NCBI GenBank assembly: GCA_016789605.1
Contig: JAEUQO010000126.1
Span: forward strand, 1 to 43,679
DNA: 43,679 bases
DNA from: Acidobacteriota bacterium
Lineage (GTDB): Bacteria; Acidobacteriota; Blastocatellia; RBC074
Direction: 5' to 3'
A program made the position numbers and the translations under genes. Positions 1 through 7,679 of this stretch are shown piece after piece. The stretch's first letter is position 1. Each line of letters begins with the position of its first letter. A model generated the notes under the pieces. It was given only the letters and a program-made list of their open reading frames with translations. It made no database searches and was not told the DNA's origin.

Positions 1-1
1 C

Positions 2-2548
2 TTGGGCCGCAAGTTTGAAGACCTGTTGACCCTGACGCCCGGCGTCAGCATCACGCAAGGGCCGGATGGCGACGAAATCAACTTCAACGGCCAACGCGGC
101 ATTTTCAACAACGTCAGTTTGGACGGCGGCGATTACAACAATGGCTTTTTTGCCGAACAGGCGGGCGGACAACGCGCCGCGATTGACGTGCCCATCGGCG
201 CGATCAAAGAGTTTCAGGTTGTCGCCACCGGCGCTAGCGCCGAATTCGGGCGCGCCGCAGGCGGGTTCGTCAACGCCATCACCAAATCAGGCACCAACCA
301 GATTCACGGCGATCTGTTCCATTTTCAGCGATTGGAAAAGCTGACTTCGAACACCGCCGACGGCAAACCGCTCAAGGATTTTCACCGCGAACAATTTGGC
401 GGTTCGATTGGCGGCCCCATCGTCAAAGACAAAGTGTTTTTCTTTGGCACGTTTGAACAGATCACCGGCAACCTGACGCGCCCCAACCTGAGCCAGCCGA
501 TTGGCGCGCCCTGTTCGGTGCAAACGCCAACCATCGTCGCCAACGAAGCGTTGATCAACAGCAACGCCGATTGCCAGCGCCTGGCGTTGATCAACTTTTT
601 CAAAACCACGCGGCAACAAGACGAAGGGTTGCCGGTCAAAAAACCGATCAACACCTCGGCCTTTTTGGGCAAGTTCGATTGGAAGATCAATCCCGGCAAC
701 GAACTGGGCATTTCCTACAACTTCAACCGCTCGAAAAAGGAAAACGAAACCTTTGACGTGCCGACCTATGGCAATTCGGCCAATGGCACAGAAGGCCCCG
801 GCAAAATCCACGCCTTCAACCTGAACCTGTTCACGACGCTTTCCGCCAGCAAGGTCAACGAATTTCACATGACCTATCTGCGCGAAGATCGTCCGCGTTC
901 CGCCACGGCGTCAAACGTTCCCGCCGACACCGGCATGGGATTTGGGCCGACCTTCCGTTTCGGCAATCCGTTTTTCCTGGGGCCGAATGTGGACGAACTG
1001 TTCCAGCGCTTTCAGTTGAAAGACAATTTCTCGATTGTGGCGAACAACCACACCGTCAAATTCGGCGGCGACTGGACGCACAGCAACAACGTGCAAGTCT
1101 TCCGTGGCTTTTTCCAGGGCCGTTACATCTTTGACAGCGTCGCGGGCTTTTTGCGCTACGCGTCTCCCGCATCGTTGGGCGCAGGCTTCGGACCGAACAT
1201 CAAAGGCTGCTCAAACGGCACGTATGTCGCCGCCAGCGCAGCTTGTCCGACGGGTTCGACTTCGACGGGCGGCCCCTTGCTGTTGTATTTGCAAGGCGCA
1301 GGCTTGAACGGCCCGGCGACTGACGCGGCGGGTGCGTCAAATATTGACAACGAAGAGTACGCGCTCTTCATTCAGGACAAATGGCAAATGGCGCGCGGCT
1401 TCACTTTCAGCTACGGCCTCCGTTGGGAAGCGCAACTGTTCCCCGCGATGACCGTGCCGCCGTCACAAACCGCCTATGGCCGCTTTCTGAACGATCCGCG
1501 CTTCCCGTCCGACGGCACGTTGCCCGACGAACTGAAGATGTTCCAACCGCGCGTCGCCTTTGCCTGGGACGTGGCCAACAACGGCAAATCGGTGTTGCGC
1601 GCCAGTTGGGGCGTTTTCAACGCACGCCAGAACATGCTCACGCAAGTCGGTTCGATCACGACCAACGGTGTGCAGCAACAAACCATCTTCCTGAATTCGG
1701 ACATCATCGCGTCTGGCGTGCCCGGCCCGACCTGGCCAAACGTCGTGTCGCCAGCGCCTCTGCCGCCAGGCCAATTTCCGTTGTTCACCGGCGTGCGCGT
1801 GTTCAGCAAGGATTACCGCAACCCGCGCATCTATTCGACCAACGTCCAATTTGAACAGCAGATCGCGCCCGACACCGCGCTCTATCTGGATTTCACGCAC
1901 TCAAAAGGCGTGTATCTGACGCGCTTTTTGAATGCGAACCAGAACGGCATTTTCAGCCCGCAACTGGGCGAAGTCGCCGTGACCAGCGCGCTGGGCAAAT
2001 CGCTCTATCGCGGGTTCACCGTGGGCGTGCGCAAACGGTTCAGCCGCGGTTTCCAGTTCGAAGGCAACTATGTCTTGTCAAAAGACCTGGACGACGATTC
2101 GAACGAACGCGATCCGTTCTCGTTCCGCTACGCGGACATCAACAACCTGTGGAAGGATTACGCGTTGTCTGATCGCGACATTCGCCACAAATTCAACTTC
2201 GTGTTGAACGGTGAATTGCCCTGGGGCATTTTGGGCAACACGCGCATTCAGGCGCGCAGCGCCCAACCGATTTCGTCTGTGTCGCCCAGAACGCCGACCA
2301 ACTTCATCCGCAACGACAAACGCAAAAACAACGAATACTTTTCGCTGGATTGGAGTCTGGCCAAACGCTTCCGCTTTGGCGGCGACCGTTTTGCCATTGT
2401 GCCGACCGTCGAAATGTTCAACACGTTCAACAACGACAACCTCGTCAATCCGTTGACGACGGTGGCGCTGTTTAACTTTGACGGATTTTTGCGGCAAGGC
2501 GTGGGCGATCCGCGTCAGTTGCAGTTGTCCGTGAAATTCACGTTCTAA
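2..2548 (+). CDS. Oar-type TonB-dependent receptor, 3' part
   Basis: This is an outer-membrane beta-barrel receptor, cut at its 5' end by the window edge, so 848 residues are seen. The visible part opens in the plug domain: FEDLLTLTPGV, then FNGQRG, then a VDG-like LDGGDYN, then the typical plug ending ASAEFGRAAGGFVNAITKSG. The rest is a long barrel rich in alternating aromatic and polar strands, ending in LSVKFTF with the terminal Phe expected for BAM-mediated insertion. The signal peptide and the carboxypeptidase-regulatory-like domain seen in the four other receptors of this window would lie upstream. These proteins import large substrates using TonB energy; the substrate cannot be read from sequence. 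A strong terminator follows 26 bp after the stop. The family call is secure. Confidence 0.92.
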   Translation: MGRKFEDLLTLTPGVSITQGPDGDEINFNGQRGIFNNVSLDGGDYNNGFFAEQAGGQRAAIDVPIGAIKEFQVVATGASAEFGRAAGGFVNAITKSGTNQIHGDLFHFQRLEKLTSNTADGKPLKDFHREQFGGSIGGPIVKDKVFFFGTFEQITGNLTRPNLSQPIGAPCSVQTPTIVANEALINSNADCQRLALINFFKTTRQQDEGLPVKKPINTSAFLGKFDWKINPGNELGISYNFNRSKKENETFDVPTYGNSANGTEGPGKIHAFNLNLFTTLSASKVNEFHMTYLREDRPRSATASNVPADTGMGFGPTFRFGNPFFLGPNVDELFQRFQLKDNFSIVANNHTVKFGGDWTHSNNVQVFRGFFQGRYIFDSVAGFLRYASPASLGAGFGPNIKGCSNGTYVAASAACPTGSTSTGGPLLLYLQGAGLNGPATDAAGASNIDNEEYALFIQDKWQMARGFTFSYGLRWEAQLFPAMTVPPSQTAYGRFLNDPRFPSDGTLPDELKMFQPRVAFAWDVANNGKSVLRASWGVFNARQNMLTQVGSITTNGVQQQTIFLNSDIIASGVPGPTWPNVVSPAPLPPGQFPLFTGVRVFSKDYRNPRIYSTNVQFEQQIAPDTALYLDFTHSKGVYLTRFLNANQNGIFSPQLGEVAVTSALGKSLYRGFTVGVRKRFSRGFQFEGNYVLSKDLDDDSNERDPFSFRYADINNLWKDYALSDRDIRHKFNFVLNGELPWGILGNTRIQARSAQPISSVSPRTPTNFIRNDKRKNNEYFSLDWSLAKRFRFGGDRFAIVPTVEMFNTFNNDNLVNPLTTVALFNFDGFLRQGVGDPRQLQLSVKFTF

Positions 2549-2574
2549 CCGCTCCGGCGTTACGCCAACCAACC

Positions 2575-2629
2575 ATAACGAAACAGACGAACACTGGTTG
2601 TGCGTTCGTCTGTTTCGTTATTTTCTTTT
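2575..2629 (+). terminator. Intrinsic terminator after the first receptor
   Basis: A perfect 18-bp stem (2575-2592 with 2604-2621) with an 11-nt loop is followed by a T-rich tract (TTTCTTTTC). It lies between the receptor stop and the next start, so the receptor transcript should end here and the SAHH-like gene should have its own promoter or rely on read-through. Confidence 0.85.
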
Positions 2630-2642
2630 CCCGCGGACGTTT

Positions 2643-3752
2643 ATGACCAACCCCGAATTTGCTCAAGACCTGGCCTGGGTGCGCACGCATATGCCCAAGC
2701 TGCAACACGCCTTGCAGGATTTGCCGTCACTCGCTGGCGTGCGGCTGGCGTGCAGCGTGCATCTGGAAATCAAAATGATTCCGCTGTTTGAAGGCTTGCT
2801 CGCGCGCGGCGCGGCGCTGTTTCTGACCACCTGCAATCCGACGACGGTGCGCGACGATACGGTCGCCTGGTTGCGTCAGCAAGGCGCTGACACCGAGGCC
2901 TGGCATGGCATGACCGACGACGAATACGCCGCCGCGTTGGAACACGCGCTGGCCTGGCAACCGACTCATTTGCTGGAAATGGGCGCGGATTTGAGCACCG
3001 CCTTGCACAAACGCGGCGGGCCAACCACCGTGCGCGCCAGTCTGGAAGGCACAGGTTCTGGCATCAGCCGCTGGCAACAATTGCCGTTGCGCTATCCGGT
3101 TTTTAATTACGACGATCTGCCGATCAAGGAAGGATTGCACAACCGGCATATGGTCGGGCTGACCACGTGGCAGGCGTTTTTTGAGCGCACGCGGCTGTCA
3201 TTGCACGGCAAACGCGTGCTGGTGATCGGCTTCGGTTCGGTCGGACGCGGCGTCGCCGATGCCGCGCGCGCATTTGGGGGCGCTGTATTCATCGCCGAAC
3301 GCGATCCGGCGCGCGCGCTCGAAGCCGCCTATGCCGGATGGCACGTGTTGCCGTTGTCTGAAGCGTTGCCGCTGGCCGACGTGGTGGTCACCGCCACCGG
3401 CGCAGGCCAGGTGCTGACCGCTGCGCACTGGCCGCTGTTGCGCGCGGGAGCCTTCCTCCTCAACGTCGGCCATCGCGCAGACGAAATAGAGCTGGAATCG
3501 TTGCGCGCCTTTCCGCACGAAACCGTGCTGCCCTTTGTCGAAGCCTTCGCCGTGGACGGACGAATGATTTATCTGTTTGCGGGCGGTTCGATGGCCAACC
3601 TGACCGCAGGCAAAGGCGACAGTTTGAATTCGTTTGATCTGACCGTAGCGTTGCTGGCGGCAGGCACCGGCCATTTGGTCAGCGCCGGAGCCAGCGCCGC
3701 GCCCGGCATTCATTTGTTGCCGCGCGCCGTCTGGGAACCGTATCTGAGCTGA
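2643..3752 (+). CDS. Divergent S-adenosylhomocysteine hydrolase-like protein
   Basis: A 369-residue cytoplasmic protein of the adenosylhomocysteinase fold. Canonical enzymes reversibly split SAH into adenosine and homocysteine using tightly bound NAD. Conserved landmarks are SVHLE (His40), TTCNPTTVRDD (63-72), Asp116, Glu135, Lys162, the NAD-binding GFGSVGRG (196-203), acidic ERD (219-221), TATGAG (250-255) and NVGH (274-277). Oddities: the Asp expected four residues after the active-site Lys is His166, the following Cys region is changed, the usual GHPSFVMSNSF segment is shortened to GKGDSLNSF, and the protein stops after HLLP, lacking the C-terminal tail that normally contributes Lys/Tyr to a neighbouring NAD site. 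ATG 2643 is chosen because earlier starts fall in the terminator. It lies 40 bp before an AraC regulator. A true SAH hydrolase or a relative with another substrate are both possible. Confidence 0.8.
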   Translation: MTNPEFAQDLAWVRTHMPKLQHALQDLPSLAGVRLACSVHLEIKMIPLFEGLLARGAALFLTTCNPTTVRDDTVAWLRQQGADTEAWHGMTDDEYAAALEHALAWQPTHLLEMGADLSTALHKRGGPTTVRASLEGTGSGISRWQQLPLRYPVFNYDDLPIKEGLHNRHMVGLTTWQAFFERTRLSLHGKRVLVIGFGSVGRGVADAARAFGGAVFIAERDPARALEAAYAGWHVLPLSEALPLADVVVTATGAGQVLTAAHWPLLRAGAFLLNVGHRADEIELESLRAFPHETVLPFVEAFAVDGRMIYLFAGGSMANLTAGKGDSLNSFDLTVALLAAGTGHLVSAGASAAPGIHLLPRAVWEPYLS

Positions 3753-3792
3753 CCACACGCTGCCGTGACAAAGCGCTGGCCTTCGGCGCACA

Positions 3793-4710
3793 ATGCGTTC
3801 CGTTATGTCTGTCGTGCTCAAACCCAGAAAGTTGCGCCCGCGTTCCGCTCATCACCCGCCCGGGTTGGGCGAATGCAGTTTCATCATCAACGGCAATGCG
3901 CCGGAACATAACTGGGCGGGTCTGGGCTGTCTTTCGATCAAATCGTTTCACGGCGGCGAAGCCCTCTATGACATCGGACGTGGCCGCTTTCGCATCGGGT
4001 CGGATTCGTATTTGATCCTGAACCAAAGCCAGCATTACGAAATCACCGTTCAGGCACAACCGACCATCTCTTCGTTCTGTTTGTTTTTCGAAGACGGATT
4101 TGCCGAAGACGTGCAATACAGTTTGACGACGCCCGCCGCCAAATTGCTCGACAATCCCCAACCGCCGCCACGCGAAACGCTGCGTTTTTTTGAACGCACC
4201 TATCAGCACGACGATCTGTTGTCGCCCGCGCTGTTTCGTTTGCGCGCGCAATTGCCCGCCCATAAACACGACGAAGCCTGGATCAACGAACAGCTCAGCG
4301 ACGTCATGCGCCGTCTGTTGCTGGTGCATCAACGCGTGCGCCACGAAGTCGAACGTTTCCCCGCGTTGCGCGCCGCCACTCGCGAAGAGCTATATCGCCG
4401 GTTGCACCGCGCCAAAGACTTTCTCGCGGCGTCGTTTGACCAATCTGTCACGCTGGACGATGCCGCCGCCATCGCGTGCCTGTCGCCCAATCACTTCTTG
4501 CGCACCTTTCAACAAGCCTTTGGCCAGACACCGCACCAGTTTCTGACCGCCCAACGCATCACGCGCGCCGAACGATTGTTGCGCCAGACGACATTGCCCG
4601 TCACCGATATCTGCCTGGCCGTCGGCTTCGAAAGCCTCGGCTCATTCAGCACCCTCTTTCGCCGCCATCGCGGCCTTTCGCCCGAACAATTCCGCCGCAG
4701 CAAACGCTGA
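3793..4710 (+). CDS. AraC/XylS-family transcriptional regulator
   Basis: A 305-residue DNA-binding regulator. The C-terminal ~100 residues hold the double helix-turn-helix of the AraC family: LDDAAAIACLSPNHFLRTFQQAFGQTPHQFL, then the second unit with LPVTDICLAVGFESLGSFSTLFRRHRGLSPEQFR (both quoted from longer conserved stretches). The N-terminal ~190 residues resemble a cupin-like sensor of the AraC type, with GEALYDIGRGRFRIG and a beta-rich region, but the ligand is unknown. It lies 40 bp downstream of the SAHH-like gene on the same strand and may be co-transcribed with it. Two in-frame ATGs (3793 and 3805) are possible and neither has a clear ribosome-binding site. Confidence 0.88.
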   Translation: MRSVMSVVLKPRKLRPRSAHHPPGLGECSFIINGNAPEHNWAGLGCLSIKSFHGGEALYDIGRGRFRIGSDSYLILNQSQHYEITVQAQPTISSFCLFFEDGFAEDVQYSLTTPAAKLLDNPQPPPRETLRFFERTYQHDDLLSPALFRLRAQLPAHKHDEAWINEQLSDVMRRLLLVHQRVRHEVERFPALRAATREELYRRLHRAKDFLAASFDQSVTLDDAAAIACLSPNHFLRTFQQAFGQTPHQFLTAQRITRAERLLRQTTLPVTDICLAVGFESLGSFSTLFRRHRGLSPEQFRRSKR

Positions 4711-4770
4711 TGCCCGCCGTCCCCTCCCGAAGCCCGGCGCAACGCCTAACGCCTGATATTCGAACTGACC

Positions 4771-4797
4771 TTGACTTCTAACCAACGCCGAAATAAT
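4771..4797 (+). promoter_or_regulatory. Candidate promoter before the small ORF
   Basis: TTGACT at 4771-4776 is a good -35 match. AATAAT at 4792-4797 fits a -10 box, but the spacer is only 15 nt. It lies about 50 bp before the 43-codon ORF at 4844. Weak evidence. Confidence 0.25.
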
Positions 4798-4843
4798 CAT
4801 CCCCCGCTATTGCGATCAACAACCTCAAAAAGGAAACAGAGAT

Positions 4844-4975
4844 ATGTTTAGCGTGCTGAATCTGGTCAATTGGGCTTGGAGTTTATTCGACGGTGCCGAC
4901 GTTGGTAATAACCCTCTCTTTGAGCCTCCTGGCAACTCTGGTAATAGTCCTCTCTCTGGAACTAACAAGCCTTAA
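4844..4975 (+). CDS. Possible 43-residue peptide
   Basis: A short ORF of 43 codons starting with ATG and preceded by an A-rich stretch with AAAAAGGAAACAG, a reasonable ribosome-binding site. The peptide begins MFSVLNLVNWAWSLFDG, a short amphipathic or hydrophobic stretch with two Trp, and ends in a Gly/Asn/Pro/Ser-rich tail with two related segments, NNPLFEPPG and NSPLSG. I recognise no family. Base use is more AT-rich than the neighbouring genes. It lies alone between the AraC regulator and the CRISPR array. It could be a small secreted or membrane-active peptide, or a chance ORF. Confidence 0.35.
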   Translation: MFSVLNLVNWAWSLFDGADVGNNPLFEPPGNSGNSPLSGTNKP

Positions 4976-5102
4976 GCGGCCTGAACAGGTATGGACAGGT
5001 TTTCAGCCTGCCCCGTACCTTGAGCAGAATTGCCAGAAAATCCCATCCCATTTCTCCCCTCCCCCCAAAATCGTCCTCCCCAATTTGCCAATTTCCGTAA
5101 GA

Positions 5103-5436
5103 CAGCTCACCCCCACGCGAGTGGGGACGCTTTGCACGATTTCAATTGCGCGTTGTTCTGCTTCGGTTCACCCCCACGCGAGTGGGGACGCTGCTGACGC
5201 TTGGGTTAGGGTTAGTGGTTAGGGCGGTTCACCCCCACGCGAGTGGGGACGCTAATGCCGTGCTGATTCGCGCCCGCGCTGGTGCCGGTTCACCCTCACG
5301 CGAGTGGGGACGCTAATGGCATTTGCGTGGTGACGGCTTCCCATTTCGGTCCACCCCCACGCGAGTGGGGACGCTCTACCATCGCAGTTTATGGCTCCCG
5401 ATAGCGCCGGTTCACCCCCACGCGAGTGGGGACGCT
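5103..5436 (-). CRISPR. Type I-E-like CRISPR array, 6 repeats and 5 spacers
   Basis: Six 29-bp repeats lie at 5103-5131, 5164-5192, 5225-5253, 5286-5314, 5347-5375 and 5408-5436, separated by five spacers of exactly 32 bp. The repeat core has inverted CCCCAC/GTGGGG arms. Read on the minus strand the repeat ends in GTGAACCG, close to the E. coli type I-E 5' handle ATAAACCG, so crRNAs are inferred to be made from the minus strand with the leader right of 5436. This agrees with repeat decay: the leftmost copy differs at its edge (CAGCT instead of CGGTT), as expected for a leader-distal repeat. Repeats 4 and 5 each carry one base change. No cas gene lies in the window, so Cas proteins would have to be supplied from elsewhere. 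The presumed leader region is not AT-rich and overlaps the 5' region of the VOC gene. Confidence 0.93.
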
Positions 5437-5575
5437 TGCCGCTCGGGCATTTGCACCGACAGCGTATGCTGCTCCGCAAAAAGGTGATTTTCGAGAAGCG
5501 CGCGCCGTCAGGATTGCGCATACTGCGGGCGCTGACCGTGATCTTCTTGCGCATCACATTTCGGAGGGAACACAA

Positions 5576-6043
5576 ATGAAATTTCGATTGCTGCTCGTGT
5601 GGTTGTTGCTAGGATTGGTTGCGCCCGTGTGCGCTCAAACAAGCGAAAGGAATCGTCCGATGACTGAAAAGAAAGAATTCGCCCTGCACAAGGTTGCCCA
5701 GATCGCGGTCACCGTCAAAGACCTGGATCGCGCCACGGCGTTTTACCGCGACAAACTGGGGCTGAAGCATTTGTTCAAAGCGCCCAGCATTTCGGCGTTT
5801 GATTGCAGCGGGCTGACGTTGTTGCTGTCGGTTGCGGAAAGCACCGGCGCGCACAGTTCGATTGTCTATTTCGAGGTCGCTGACATACAGGCGACCGTGC
5901 AAACGCTGACCGAACGCGGCGTGACCATTTTTGAAAAGCCGAACAAGGTGGGACAGTTGGGACAACTGGATGTGTGGATCGCCATCTTTCGCGATTCAGA
6001 AGACAACCTGATGGGATTGCGCAGCATGGTGCCGCGTTCATAG
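5576..6043 (+). CDS. Exported VOC-fold (glyoxalase-like) protein
   Basis: A 155-residue protein with a signal peptide (MKFRLLLVWLLLGLVAPVCAQ) followed by one vicinal-oxygen-chelate fold: VAQIAVTVKDLDRATAFYRDKLGL, the central IVYFEVADI, and the last strand IAIFRDSEDNLMGL (from longer stretches). The VOC superfamily covers glyoxalases, dioxygenases and resistance proteins that normally bind a divalent metal. Here the usual ligand positions look changed: Gln for the first His, no His before FEV, and Gly where the final Glu is expected. It may therefore be non-catalytic or use another chemistry. ATG 5576 has a strong GGAGGG site. A second in-frame ATG at 5660 (residue 29), also preceded by GAAAGGAA, would give a cytoplasmic form. 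It converges on uxaC across a shared terminator. Confidence 0.82.
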   Translation: MKFRLLLVWLLLGLVAPVCAQTSERNRPMTEKKEFALHKVAQIAVTVKDLDRATAFYRDKLGLKHLFKAPSISAFDCSGLTLLLSVAESTGAHSSIVYFEVADIQATVQTLTERGVTIFEKPNKVGQLGQLDVWIAIFRDSEDNLMGLRSMVPRS

Positions 6044-6081
6044 CCCCATTGGCTGGGCGGCGTTCGGGCAATTGAACGCAA

Positions 6082-6146
6082 TAGAAAAAACCGCTTGCTG
6101 GCGTGCGCGAAATGATTCGCGGCACGACGGCAAGCGGTTTGTGTTT
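6082..6146. terminator. Bidirectional terminator between VOC gene and uxaC
   Basis: An 11-bp outer stem (6088-6098 with 6130-6140) encloses a second stem around GCGAA/TTCGC. A-run GAAAAAA on the left and T-rich TTTGTGTTT on the right would give U-rich tails in either direction. It lies between two convergent genes. Confidence 0.75.
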
Positions 6147-6160
6147 GCGTCACAGTTTCG

Positions 6161-7582
6161 TTAGGCGAATTTGTATGCGCGCTGAGCCAGGCGATATGCC
6201 GTGTCATGAATCATGGCTTCGGCGTCGTTAAGGTCAACGATCCCGCGCACGACCAGGCTGGCGATCCAGTTGGCGTCTACGCGACGGGCCAGATCATGCC
6301 GCGCCGGAATGGAGGGAAAGGCGCGCGTGTCGTCATTGAATCCAGCTGTGTTGTACACCCCGGCGGTTTCCATGACTTGATCGCGATAGCGGCGCATGCC
6401 GTTCAAACTGTCGTGGAACCACCAGGGCGGCCCCAGTTTCAGCGCCGGATAATGCCCGGCCAGCGGCGCAAGTTCGCGCGCATAGGTGGTTTCGTCCAGC
6501 GTGAACAGGATCAACGTCAGGCGCGGATCGCTGCCAAATTTGTCGAGCAACGCTTTCAGGTTGCGCGTGAATTCGGACGGCACCGGAATGTCGCAGCCTT
6601 TGTCAAAGCCGAATTTCTCAAACACGACGGAATTGTGATTGCGGTATGAACCGGGATGGAATTGCATCACCAAACCGTCTTCGGTGCTCATGCGCGCATT
6701 TTGAATCAGCAGATGACCGGTGAAGCGTGTCGCGTCGTCTTCGGTGGCGATGCCTGCCAATGCGCGCGCAAAGATGGCTTCGGCCTCGGCGTCTGACAAT
6801 TCACAGGTGAAGGGCGTCAGCGCGGCGTGATCGGTCGCTGTTGCGCCCATGGATTTGAAATAGGCGCGGCGGCTTTCGAGCGCGGCAATCAGCGTTTTGT
6901 AGCTGGTGATTTCATAGCCGCAGGTTTCACCCAGCGCCTGCAGGTTTTCCTGCCAGTCGGGCCGGTCAATATTCACCACGCCATCCGGGCGGAACGTCGG
7001 CACAATGCGTCCCTGCCAACCAGATGCTTTGATTGCCTGATGATGCTCTAGCTGGTCGTGCGCGGCATCGGTCGTCGCCAATACTGAGATATTGAAACGC
7101 TCAAACAACCGGCGCGGGCGAAATTCCGGTTTGGTCAAACAATCGGCGATTTGGTCGTAAATCGCCTGGGCGTTCTGGCTGTTGAGTTTCTGGCGCACGC
7201 CGAAAACATCGTGCAATTCGTGCGTCAGCCACATGCCGGTCGGTGTGCCGCGAAACAGATAGAAATTGTCGGCGAAGGTTTGCCAGATTTTGCGATGATC
7301 GCTTTCGACCGCGCCGCCGTCCCGACGCGGCACGCCCAAACTTTCCAGCGCGATGCCCTGGGAATAGAGCATGCGAAAGATGTAATGATCGGGAATCAGC
7401 AACAGGTCGGCGGGCGAACCGAAATCATAATCCGGGTCGGAAAACAGTCGCGGATCAACGTGGCCGTGCGGACAAACCAGCGGTTTGTCCGCGACCTGTT
7501 GATAAAGCTGAAGGGCGATTTCTTTTTGTGCGGGGTCAGGATCGAAATAACGATCCGCAGGCAGATGAATAGGTTCCGTCAC
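6161..7582 (-). CDS. uxaC: Uronate isomerase (glucuronate/galacturonate isomerase)
   Basis: A 473-residue cytoplasmic enzyme of the amidohydrolase-related fold, full length for UxaC (about 470). It interconverts D-glucuronate and D-fructuronate, and D-galacturonate and D-tagaturonate, the first step of hexuronate breakdown. Visible signatures are CPHGHVDPRLF (residues 37-47, with His39 and His41 as the metal-site HxH), FRGTPTGMWLTHEL, WQGRIVPTFRPD, MQFHPGSYRNHN, and the C-terminal WWFHDSLNGMRRYRDQ with AGFNDDTRAFPSIPARHD. The start is GTG 7582, preceded by AGGAG at good spacing. It is the last gene of a minus-strand run, 97 bp after an unknown exported protein. A TTGGT-N3-ACCAA palindrome 28 bp upstream suggests its own regulated promoter. 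No other Uxa/Uxu enzyme is in the window; an ExuT-like transporter is about 20 kb away. Confidence 0.95.
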   Translation of the reverse strand: MTEPIHLPADRYFDPDPAQKEIALQLYQQVADKPLVCPHGHVDPRLFSDPDYDFGSPADLLLIPDHYIFRMLYSQGIALESLGVPRRDGGAVESDHRKIWQTFADNFYLFRGTPTGMWLTHELHDVFGVRQKLNSQNAQAIYDQIADCLTKPEFRPRRLFERFNISVLATTDAAHDQLEHHQAIKASGWQGRIVPTFRPDGVVNIDRPDWQENLQALGETCGYEITSYKTLIAALESRRAYFKSMGATATDHAALTPFTCELSDAEAEAIFARALAGIATEDDATRFTGHLLIQNARMSTEDGLVMQFHPGSYRNHNSVVFEKFGFDKGCDIPVPSEFTRNLKALLDKFGSDPRLTLILFTLDETTYARELAPLAGHYPALKLGPPWWFHDSLNGMRRYRDQVMETAGVYNTAGFNDDTRAFPSIPARHDLARRVDANWIASLVVRGIVDLNDAEAMIHDTAYRLAQRAYKFA

Positions 7583-7609
7583 GTGGTGCTCCTGGTTCTG
7601 TATTTGGAT

Positions 7610-7622
7610 TTGGTTTTACCAA
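7610..7622. promoter_or_regulatory. Candidate GntR/FadR-type operator upstream of uxaC
   Basis: A perfect palindrome TTGGT-TTT-ACCAA lies 28 bp upstream of the uxaC start. FadR-subfamily GntR regulators, including UxuR and ExuR of uronate metabolism, bind TGGT-Nx-ACCA sites. A similar site lies upstream of the ExuT-like gene at 27426-27438. No GntR gene is in the window, so the link is inference. Confidence 0.5.
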
Positions 7623-7640
7623 CTCGCCCAAATCATACCT

Positions 7641-7669
7641 GAGCCGAAACGTCTGGCTCAAACGTTTCG
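7641..7669. terminator. Hairpin after the unknown exported protein
   Basis: Two overlapping, mutually exclusive stems are visible: GAGCC/GGCTC (7641-7645 with 7655-7659) and CGAAACG/CGTTTCG (7645-7651 with 7663-7669). They start 11 bp beyond the stop of the 7680-8684 gene. No clear T-run follows on the minus strand, so this is a weak terminator or RNA processing site. Confidence 0.35.
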
Positions 7670-7679
7670 CCGCGCAACC

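Noticed and set aside
5426..5575. Upstream in-frame extension of the VOC protein into the CRISPR flank
   Set aside because: It would add 50 residues with no family support and bury the signal peptide; ATG 5576 has a strong GGAGGG site.
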